The translations under genes and the position numbers were made by a program. Of a stretch of DNA of 44,331 nt, positions 16,578-22,867 are shown piece by piece. Numbering within the stretch: the first letter of the stretch is position 1; every line of letters starts with the position of its first letter. The DNA comes from Ruminococcus sp. Its GTDB lineage: Bacteria; Bacillota; Clostridia; Oscillospirales; Ruminococcaceae. The stretch spans positions 1 to 44,331 of the forward strand of contig JAFXVT010000059.1 of the NCBI GenBank assembly GCA_017534835.1, read 5' to 3'. The notes beneath the pieces are model-generated. The model was not told the DNA's origin, ran no database searches, and saw nothing but the letters and a program-made list of their open reading frames with translations.

Positions 16578-17057
16578 ATGTCAAAAAATACGAAAAACAA
16601 GAAGAACGCCAATACTTCGGCGAATTATGAAGGAGTCTACGCTCCGAAAATACGCTTTCCTCTGTACGTTTATCCCGAGACTATGAAAACGGTGGAGAGC
16701 ATATATAAGTCGGATAATTGCAGCACAAAAACTGAGTTCATGGAGAAGGCTATTCGCTTCTACTGCGCGCACCTTATGCAGAACAAGCCTGAGCTCATCG
16801 AGTACCTTGCGCCTCAGATAGCGCACATCGTTGAAGGCTATATCATGGGAACTGAGCAAAGGTTGTCCCGTGCGATTTTCAAGCTCGCTGTTGAAGTCGG
16901 TGCGCAGACGCATATGCTTGCGGCAATAAATGATATCGAGGACAGCACGCTCTTCAAGCTCCGTGAAATGGTAACAGACGAGGTGCGCCGCATAAATGGT
17001 ATCATAAACTTTGAGAGCGCTGTCAGATATCAGCGCAGTGAGGAAGATCAAAATTGA
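16578..17057 (+). CDS. Possible ribbon-helix-helix-like protein of recombinase cassette
   Basis: This 159-aa protein has a Lys/Asn-rich N-terminus, then IRFPLYVYPETMKTVESIYK and STKTEFMEKAIRFYCAHLM (about residues 28-75). A strand followed by two helices in this arrangement recalls ribbon-helix-helix DNA-binding proteins. The remainder is helical. The start at 16578 has AAAGGAGG about 8 nt upstream; an earlier in-frame ATG runs through the ribosome site and is unlikely. It may regulate or assist the downstream serine recombinase. Confidence 0.6.
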   Translation: MSKNTKNKKNANTSANYEGVYAPKIRFPLYVYPETMKTVESIYKSDNCSTKTEFMEKAIRFYCAHLMQNKPELIEYLAPQIAHIVEGYIMGTEQRLSRAIFKLAVEVGAQTHMLAAINDIEDSTLFKLREMVTDEVRRINGIINFESAVRYQRSEEDQN

Positions 17058-17091
17058 CAAACACATCAGAATTGAAAAAGGAGGGACGAAA

Positions 17092-17253
17092 ATGCTTCAT
17101 ACGCTTCAAAAAATATTGCCTGTCCATATCATTCAGACAAGCAATGCTCCAATAGAATATAGCGGAGGCGATGTCTATTTTGGAAATAACCAGAAGCAGT
17201 CACAGCTCGGAAATATCGAACGTGATGACCGAACGCGGCGTGATAACAATTGA
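17092..17253 (+). CDS. Small unknown protein, 53 aa
   Basis: A short frame with an AAAGGAGGG ribosome site 6 nt before the ATG. It starts MLHTLQKILPVHIIQTSN and contains EYSGGDVYFGNN. No family is recognised. It overlaps the next small gene in another frame, and one of the two could be non-coding or the pair could be a single frameshifted gene. Confidence 0.45.
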   Translation: MLHTLQKILPVHIIQTSNAPIEYSGGDVYFGNNQKQSQLGNIERDDRTRRDNN

Positions 17254-17359
17254 AAACCTCACTCCCAATGGGACAAATAACGAAGTCGTAAAAGCAGCGA
17301 AAAACGAGTTATACAATATCTTTTCCAAGTACAAAAAAGAGCTGGACAAAAACCGGTAA
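17171..17359 (+). CDS. Small unknown protein, 62 aa
   Basis: This frame overlaps the 3' half of the previous one by 83 nt. The C-terminal half (TNNEVVKAAKNELYNIFSKY) looks like a genuine amphipathic helix. GGAGGCG lies just before the ATG, closer than usual. It ends 13 nt before the TTG start of the recombinase gene. Confidence 0.45.
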   Translation: MSILEITRSSHSSEISNVMTERGVITIENLTPNGTNNEVVKAAKNELYNIFSKYKKELDKNR

Positions 17360-17372
17360 AGGTGGTATACTG

Positions 17373-18917
17373 TTGGCTGCGGAGAGTTTTCCGCAGCCGG
17401 CAGCTCTGAAAGGAGCTGATATTATAATAGCGATATATGCAAGGCAGTCTGTTGACCGTGCAGACAGTATATCTATCGAGCAGCAGATAGAGCTCTGCCA
17501 ATACGAAACAAGAGGTGAACCGTTCAAGGAATACACCGATAAGGGTTACAGCGGAAAGGACACGAACCGTCCGCAGTTCACACAGATGATGAGCGACATA
17601 AGAGACGGATTTATCCACGCGGTAGTTGTCTACAAGCTCGACCGCATAAGCCGTTCGATTCTCGACTTCTCGAACATGATGGAGGTCTTCAGCAGGTACA
17701 ACGTGCAGTTCATTTCGGCGACGGAAAAATTCGATACCTCCTCGCCTATGGGCAACGCCATGCTGAACATCTGCATCGTCTTTGCTCAGCTTGAACGCGA
17801 AACGATACAGAAGCGAGTCGCCGATGCTTACTATTCGCGTAGCCAGAAAAGCTTTTTCATGGGCGGTCCTATCCCCTACGGATTCAGAAAAGTCCCGACA
17901 GTCATCGACGGCATACACACCTCGATGTACGAGCCTGTCCCCAACGAAGCAGAAGTCGTGAAGCTGATTTTCAATATGTACTCTCAGCCGAACACCTCCT
18001 ACGGCGACGTGATAGACCGTCTGAACGAGCTCGGGATAAAAAAGCGCGGCGGAAACTGGGCTCGTCCGCGGATAAGGGAAATTCTCGTCAATCCGATATA
18101 CGTCAGAGCTGACCTCGATGTCTACAACTTCTTCAACGAAAACGGTGCAGAGATAGCTAACCCGCCTGCTGATTTCATCGGCGAGAATGGCTGTTACAGC
18201 TACAAAAGCAAGAACGAAAAGAAGAAGAACTCCACGACTGTCGAGGGCAATCAGATAGTCCTCGCACCGCACAAGGGCATAGTTGATTCCGCAGTATGGC
18301 TGAAATGCCGCATGAAATGTATGTCAAAGAAGCAGATGATACCCTCGCAGAAGGCGAAAAACTCATGGCTCAGCGGAAAGATAAAATGCGGCGAGTGCGG
18401 ATACGCGCTCTTGGCGAAAAGCTTCAGCGGACGCCCACACCGCTATCTGCTCTGCTCAAACAGGCTGAATTCCAAAGCCTGCGTCGGAGCGGGAACGCTC
18501 TACACCGAGGAAGTCGAGCAGCTCGTTTACAGCGAGATGCGAAAAAAGCTCGCACAGTTCCGCACGCTTTCGCCTTCAAGAAGCGATATGCCGTGTACAG
18601 AGCAGAACGAGCTTGAGATTGAGCTTGCGGAGATAGACAATGAGATAAAAGCCCTGCTTGAAAAGGTACGGAACTCGGACAACGCGCTTTTCCGCTACAT
18701 AAACGAGCGCATAAACACTCTCGACAAGCGCAAAGCCGAAATAAGCGAGCGTATCCGTGAGCTCAGTCTGAAAAAGGACATCCCCGCTGACGAGATAGAC
18801 CTTCACCTTAAAATATGGGACGAGCTGAGCTTCGACGACAAGCGTCAGGTCGCAGATACACTCATCAGAGTCGTATACGCGACAGACCGGAAAATAGCCA
18901 TACAATGGCGGTTTTAG
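17373..18917 (+). CDS. Large serine recombinase
   Basis: This 514-aa site-specific recombinase has a resolvase domain (about 18-160) with catalytic Ser in IYARQSVDRADSISIEQQ, KLDRISRS, and the E helix LERETIQKRV. A recombinase domain follows (about 170-290, PYGFRKV...RPRIREILVNPIYV). Then comes a zinc ribbon with CGECGYALLA and a matching C-terminal Cys pair (about 335-375), and a coiled-coil segment (about 410-470). This is the family that moves integrative elements and phages. The start is uncertain. TTG at 17373 has AAAGGTGG 7 nt upstream, but a perfect GGCTGCGG hairpin and a second AAAGGAG site lie downstream, after which only ATT or ATA codons are in frame. Confidence 0.85.
   Translation: MAAESFPQPAALKGADIIIAIYARQSVDRADSISIEQQIELCQYETRGEPFKEYTDKGYSGKDTNRPQFTQMMSDIRDGFIHAVVVYKLDRISRSILDFSNMMEVFSRYNVQFISATEKFDTSSPMGNAMLNICIVFAQLERETIQKRVADAYYSRSQKSFFMGGPIPYGFRKVPTVIDGIHTSMYEPVPNEAEVVKLIFNMYSQPNTSYGDVIDRLNELGIKKRGGNWARPRIREILVNPIYVRADLDVYNFFNENGAEIANPPADFIGENGCYSYKSKNEKKKNSTTVEGNQIVLAPHKGIVDSAVWLKCRMKCMSKKQMIPSQKAKNSWLSGKIKCGECGYALLAKSFSGRPHRYLLCSNRLNSKACVGAGTLYTEEVEQLVYSEMRKKLAQFRTLSPSRSDMPCTEQNELEIELAEIDNEIKALLEKVRNSDNALFRYINERINTLDKRKAEISERIRELSLKKDIPADEIDLHLKIWDELSFDDKRQVADTLIRVVYATDRKIAIQWRF
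17375..17398 (+). promoter_or_regulatory. Hairpin at the recombinase start
   Basis: GGCTGCGG pairs perfectly with CCGCAGCC over an 8-nt loop containing TTTT. It falls between two candidate ribosome sites of the recombinase gene and could limit translation. Confidence 0.45.
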
Positions 18918-19024
18918 CTTCCGCTTGAACGCCGAGGCGAAGCGCTCCGCATAACGCAGGATAGGCTGAACTCGAAGAATTTCTACGCCTGCAACCCTTC
19001 GTTTGACAAGAACTGCGGCAAATA
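18918..19024 (+). pseudogene. In-frame coding-like tail after the recombinase stop
   Basis: Immediately after the TAG stop of the recombinase, the same frame continues for 35 sense codons to a TAA. It reads as protein-like sequence (RITQDRLNSKNFYACNPSF and DKNCGK). The recombinase already ends in a family-typical way, so this may be the 3' remnant of another gene that the cassette interrupted. Confidence 0.35.
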
Positions 19025-19040
19025 AGTCGTTCTGACAGAA

Positions 19041-19068
19041 ACAGCGGCCTCCGTATGGAGACCGCTGT
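19041..19068 (+). terminator. Possible terminator of recombinase cassette
   Basis: ACAGCGG-CTCC pairs with GGAG-CCGCTGT around GTAT. No T-run follows, so this is a weak call. The rest of the gap to 19197 shows nothing recognisable. Confidence 0.4.
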
Positions 19069-19197
19069 CTGCATTATGTGTGTGCTTTACCTACTGCCCA
19101 AACCTTTCTGTTTCTTTTTCTCCTCGGCATTATGATGTGTCAGACCCGCAAGGTCATTATGGTATTATTCCCTTAATGTCGAATTTCATCAGTATTA

Positions 19198-20463
19198 TTA
19201 CTGTGTCTCCTGTGTTCCTTCAAAAACGTACCACGCAGACCAAGCAGATGTTGAATAGTGTCTCACATATATCTTGCTTGGGTCTGTCGGCTTTATGAAC
19301 GTTTGTCTGAAGGTATTTGTACCGCTGATGTTTTCAACGGTCAGCCTGAATCCGGAACCTCCCACCGGCTTATTGTCTACATATCCGGCGTTAGTGCTAT
19401 TGCGGCAGAAATAGACTCCGAGACTGGTATAATTATCAAGATCCTGATGTTCTGCGTCAGTTCCGATTATCTCTGTTCCCGGACCGAATACTGCATCAAC
19501 AGTATTTGGACGATACGGCTGATAGGACTGTGATATATCCCAGTCAGCTTTGCTGCACACCATGAAATCACTGATAGTCATTGAATCGCCTGCGCCGGCG
19601 GTCGCACTCATTGCGGGATATGCTGTTATAGCAGAAACTGTTTTTGTCCCCGTATCGACCTCGACATTTCCACCACGTCTCTCAACAAAAATGTCTCCGG
19701 AGTTGGTCCCGTCACCGTATCTTACTACAAAATGGCTCATATCATGGTCTGTATCTGTCGTTGTCAGATCCGACCACGAGAGCACTATCTTGCCGGATAT
19801 GCTTTCTACTTCTATGCTTTTGCTGTTCCCGGTGAAAGAGATCTGGTTTTCCTTCGCTTTGTTTTTCGGGCTCCTGTCTACCATTTCTGAGAGCACAGCA
19901 TCACTTTTGACAGCAGCAGAGGTCAACTCACTGTTAGCCATACCATAGGGAACATATGCAGCCGAAATATCCCATGCCGCTTTAGTACAGAGCATTGGTC
20001 TGAACACGAGTCCGTCAACGTTCTGTCCGGCACCTATGTATATTCTCGCTGTATAATACCCTGCCGTACATTCGCTCCAATCCACATCAGCACCTGAGCC
20101 ATGATCGGAAGCGAACACCGTGCCGGTATTTCCTCCGTTCAGCAGTTCAAGCTTATATTTGCTGTCCCCTCCGTTTGCAGGACATCCGGAAAGCGTCATA
20201 TTTCCGGTCATTGCTTTTCTTTCAGAAGCGATGCAGAAGCTGGTTATATCATTCTGAGCTGTTCCGTTCAGTGATACTGAGCCGTCAGCGTTGATAGTAA
20301 ATTTCACTCCGGAAATAGTACGTGACATTTCGATGTTTGGAAGCACATTCTTGGCACCTGAATCCACAAGCTCCGCAAGAGCCGCAGTTTTTCGGCTTTC
20401 TCCCGATCCTCCCGCCTGCTTTGCTGCCATCATCACTTCAAACATATCAGTCATTGCCTTCAC
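19198..20463 (-). CDS. Phage tail-fibre-like protein
   Basis: This 421-aa protein has no signal peptide. It contains two related segments of the type NVLPN...FTINADGSVSLNGTA, found in phage receptor-binding proteins, at about 39-180 and 199-320. A C-terminal pyocin-knob-like domain reads NYTSLGVYFC...SAWSAWYVFEG (about 345-417). Such proteins bind the host surface at the tip of tails. No other tail, capsid or lysis gene is nearby except the small gene upstream, which overlaps its start. It is therefore a prophage remnant, a recently acquired fibre cassette, or cargo of the neighbouring recombinase element. Confidence 0.7.
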   Translation of the reverse strand: MKAMTDMFEVMMAAKQAGGSGESRKTAALAELVDSGAKNVLPNIEMSRTISGVKFTINADGSVSLNGTAQNDITSFCIASERKAMTGNMTLSGCPANGGDSKYKLELLNGGNTGTVFASDHGSGADVDWSECTAGYYTARIYIGAGQNVDGLVFRPMLCTKAAWDISAAYVPYGMANSELTSAAVKSDAVLSEMVDRSPKNKAKENQISFTGNSKSIEVESISGKIVLSWSDLTTTDTDHDMSHFVVRYGDGTNSGDIFVERRGGNVEVDTGTKTVSAITAYPAMSATAGAGDSMTISDFMVCSKADWDISQSYQPYRPNTVDAVFGPGTEIIGTDAEHQDLDNYTSLGVYFCRNSTNAGYVDNKPVGGSGFRLTVENISGTNTFRQTFIKPTDPSKIYVRHYSTSAWSAWYVFEGTQETQ

Positions 20464-20674
20464 CTCCGGTCTGGTTTATCCAATCTCCGGAGCTGTTGAG
20501 ACTGTAGAAATCTCCGGTAGCGATGTCGTGTGCTATCGAGCCCTTTGCAAGTGTCCTTCCGTCGAAATCGTCAGCACCGGGAAGATCGGCTGCGCTGTCC
20601 ATTTCCACATCCGCGAGCACGACTGCACGTCCGCTGCTGTAGCTGATGAATCTTTCGTTTCTTATCCAGTTCAT
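20447..20674 (-). CDS. Small phage tail-module protein
   Basis: This 75-aa protein begins MNWIRNERFISYSSGRAVV and contains ADLPGADDFDGRTLAKGS and GDFYSLNSSGDWI. That pattern resembles short proteins encoded next to phage tail fibres. The ATG at 20674 was chosen because AAAGGAG lies about 6 nt upstream; earlier in-frame ATGs are poor. Its 3' end overlaps the fibre gene by 17 nt, so the two are coupled. Confidence 0.6.
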   Translation of the reverse strand: MNWIRNERFISYSSGRAVVLADVEMDSAADLPGADDFDGRTLAKGSIAHDIATGDFYSLNSSGDWINQTGGEGND

Positions 20675-20773
20675 AATAACTCCTTTCGTGAGTGTATCCG
20701 CATAAGAGATCGGGAAAAGGGCAATTATCAACACGGACCCGTTGATTATCAGATATATTTTTTTATTTTAATT

Positions 20774-21019
20774 TTATACGGTACTGCTGTTTTCACCGAT
20801 ACGCGCCGAAATACAGGCTGTATAGCCGTCAAGAGTGATGAATGCAACAGATGTCACATTCTTCCCCGTTGAGCTGGTATGATCATCATATTTCAGCTCG
20901 TTTCCATAACGTTTGCGGAATGTGCCATATATCAGGCTGACCGTATAAACAATGCGACGAATACCGTTCTTTAAGAATAAAGGATAAATCCCCCAAAAAC
21001 GACCACATCTCCCCGTTTG
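20774..21019 (-). pseudogene. Coding-like remnant upstream of tail genes
   Basis: A minus-strand frame with no start codon is open for about 81 codons. It contains protein-like sequence (FLKNGIRRIVYTVSLIYG and TSVAFITLDGYTACISA) and ends at a TAA about 100 nt before the small tail gene. No family is recognised. It fits a truncated member of the same phage module. Confidence 0.3.
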
Positions 21020-21027
21020 TCACAACG

Positions 21028-21059
21028 TCACCCGTTCTCGTGTGGGAACGGGTGATTTT
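21028..21059 (+). terminator. Orphan intrinsic terminator
   Basis: TCACCCGTTC and GAACGGGTGA form a perfect 10-bp stem with an 8-nt loop, followed by TTTT. No plus-strand gene ends here. It could insulate the signalling operon, or be left from a lost gene. Confidence 0.75.
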
Positions 21060-21084
21060 CTGCTGCAAAAAATCAAAGTTCCTG

Positions 21085-21113
21085 TTGCATATCGGGAGAA
21101 TATATGATATACT
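21085..21113 (+). promoter_or_regulatory. Promoter of the partner-switching operon
   Basis: -35 TTGCAT (21085-21090), a 17-nt spacer and -10 TATACT (21108-21113) lie about 48 nt before the first STAS gene. Confidence 0.75.
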
Positions 21114-21160
21114 TGTATATGTATAAACAGGTACTGTCGTTTCTGAAAGGAGCTGTCATT

Positions 21161-21457
21161 ATGGAATATAATATCATCACAAGCGGAAGCAAAATTGTGA
21201 TCGAGCTGACCGGACGTCTCGATACTACTACCGCACCGAAGCTCGATGCCTTCATTCACTCATCTCTCGAAGGTATAAACGAACTTTGCATAGATATGGA
21301 ACGGCTTGAGTACATCTCATCTGCCGGACTGCGTGTGCTGCTCGCCGCTCAGAGAATAATGGATAAACAGGGCAGAATGATCATCACTGGCTGCCGTGAG
21401 GAGATAACCGAGATATTCGATATAACCGGGTTCTCGGATATACTTACTATCGAATAA
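21161..21457 (+). CDS. Anti-sigma factor antagonist (STAS domain), copy 1
   Basis: This 98-aa STAS protein belongs to the SpoIIAA/RsbV family. It binds an anti-sigma kinase when unphosphorylated and is switched off by phosphorylation of a serine, here most likely Ser54 in YISSAGLRVLL. The ATG at 21161 has AAAGGAGC 9 nt upstream. A close paralogue lies at 22129. Their active-site segments are identical, so both may be substrates of the kinase at 22445 and the phosphatase at 22864. Confidence 0.92.
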   Translation: MEYNIITSGSKIVIELTGRLDTTTAPKLDAFIHSSLEGINELCIDMERLEYISSAGLRVLLAAQRIMDKQGRMIITGCREEITEIFDITGFSDILTIE

Positions 21458-21467
21458 GGAGCAAGCT

Positions 21468-22097
21468 ATGAAAACAGACGTCATAACAGTTTACAGCGAC
21501 CTCCGCGGACGCGAAGAGGCTATGGATACAGCCGAAAGATTCGCTGCATATAACGGGATAAAAGGCAGGGAAGCAATGCATCTGCGCCTTCTCACCGAGG
21601 AGACAATCTGTATGATACACGGTATCCTTGAGGACTTCCGCGCAGATTTCTGGCTCGAAACGAATCAGACCAAAAAAGGAACGCTCTGTATGATATGCTT
21701 TTCGGCGGATAAGCAGGCAAACAGGGTTCAGGAGAAGCATATCCTCTCAGTTTCCACAAGCGGACGAAATGAGAACGCAAGGGGCATCGCCGGAAGGATA
21801 CGTGAAGTCATCCGCCACAGCCTGCAGACCTCATCGAGCGAGGAGGAAAGCTTCCTCACAAGCATCAACGATGCGTGTCTCGGTATCGGCACAGGAAGCT
21901 CGAGCTATCCTGCTCCGAGTGCGGATTACTGGTCGCTCCGCCTCTACCGTCAGAACCTGTCCGCAAAGAAGGACGCCAAGGTCGAGGAATGGGACGAGCT
22001 TGAAAAGTCGATAATCTCAAAGCTCGCAGACGAAGTCAAGGTATGGCTCGAAAACGACAGAACAGAGGTCGTTATCGAGAAATACTTCAATAAATGA
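21468..22097 (+). CDS. Unknown protein of the partner-switching operon
   Basis: This 209-aa cytoplasmic protein sits between the two STAS genes. The segment EAMHLRLLTEETICMIHGIL (about 35-54) resembles the N-box helix of GHKL/RsbW ATPases, but the key Asn is absent and no G1 or G2 box is visible. It may be a degenerate anti-sigma-type kinase that binds a STAS protein without ATP. The start follows the STAS stop by 10 nt with AAGGAGC before it. Confidence 0.6.
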   Translation: MKTDVITVYSDLRGREEAMDTAERFAAYNGIKGREAMHLRLLTEETICMIHGILEDFRADFWLETNQTKKGTLCMICFSADKQANRVQEKHILSVSTSGRNENARGIAGRIREVIRHSLQTSSSEEESFLTSINDACLGIGTGSSSYPAPSADYWSLRLYRQNLSAKKDAKVEEWDELEKSIISKLADEVKVWLENDRTEVVIEKYFNK

Positions 22098-22128
22098 ATA
22101 TTAATCAATGTAACAGGAGGAAAACACA

Positions 22129-22425
22129 ATGAATATCGAAAAAATAAAGGATTCGGACAAGCTCACCCTTAAAATAGAGGGAAGGATAGACACCAAGACC
22201 GCTCCCGAATTCGACGAGACCGTGAAATCTTCACTTGACGGCATAAGCTCGCTCATCATCGACCTGAAGGAAACAGCATATATCTCATCTGCCGGTCTGC
22301 GCGTACTGCTCATCGCTCAGAAGCAGATGAACAAGCAGGGCGAAATGAAGATAATCAACGTAAGCGAGGATATTATGGAAATATTCGAGGTCACCGGCTT
22401 TTCGGATATTCTCACGATAGCTTGA
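22129..22425 (+). CDS. Anti-sigma factor antagonist (STAS domain), copy 2
   Basis: A second 98-aa STAS protein, clearly paralogous to the one at 21161. It shares YISSAGLRVLL (predicted phospho-Ser54) and the tail FSDILTI, but differs in surface residues, which could give it a separate partner. AGGAGG lies 9 nt before the ATG. It is followed by the RsbW-like kinase after 19 nt. Confidence 0.92.
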   Translation: MNIEKIKDSDKLTLKIEGRIDTKTAPEFDETVKSSLDGISSLIIDLKETAYISSAGLRVLLIAQKQMNKQGEMKIINVSEDIMEIFEVTGFSDILTIA

Positions 22426-22444
22426 TAAAAAAGGGGAAAAAACT

Positions 22445-22867
22445 ATGAAAGAGCTGTTTATCGAAGCATTGACCGATAATCTCGACAGTGTGCTCGCCTT
22501 TGTTGACGAGCAGCTCGAGGCTACGGAATGCTCAATGAAAATACAGATGCAGATAGACCTCGCAGTCGAGGAAATATTTGTCAACATCGCAAATTACGCC
22601 TACGACCCCGAAACAGGTCCGGCAACAGTAAGGGTCGACGTTGCCCCCGACGGAACTGTCGTCACTATCACCTTCGTCGATAATGGTGTCCCCTACGATC
22701 CGCTCGCGAAGGCTGACCCGGATATCACTCTCCCGGCTGAGCAGCGCGAGATAGGCGGTCTTGGCATTTTCCTCGTGAAAAAGAATATGGACGACGTAAG
22801 CTATGAATATGTGAACGGAAGCAACATCCTCACCCTGAAAAAAGGGTTAAGGAGTGAGAAAAAGTGA
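22445..22867 (+). CDS. RsbW-like anti-sigma / serine kinase
   Basis: This 140-aa GHKL ATPase has the N box EEIFVNIANYAY (about 43-54), the G1 box DNGVPYDP (about 79-86) and the G2 box GGLGIFLVKK (about 104-113). It should phosphorylate one or both STAS proteins and sequester a partner, classically a sigma factor. No sigma factor gene is in the window, so the target is unknown. Its stop overlaps the phosphatase GTG start by 4 nt. Confidence 0.9.
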   Translation: MKELFIEALTDNLDSVLAFVDEQLEATECSMKIQMQIDLAVEEIFVNIANYAYDPETGPATVRVDVAPDGTVVTITFVDNGVPYDPLAKADPDITLPAEQREIGGLGIFLVKKNMDDVSYEYVNGSNILTLKKGLRSEKK

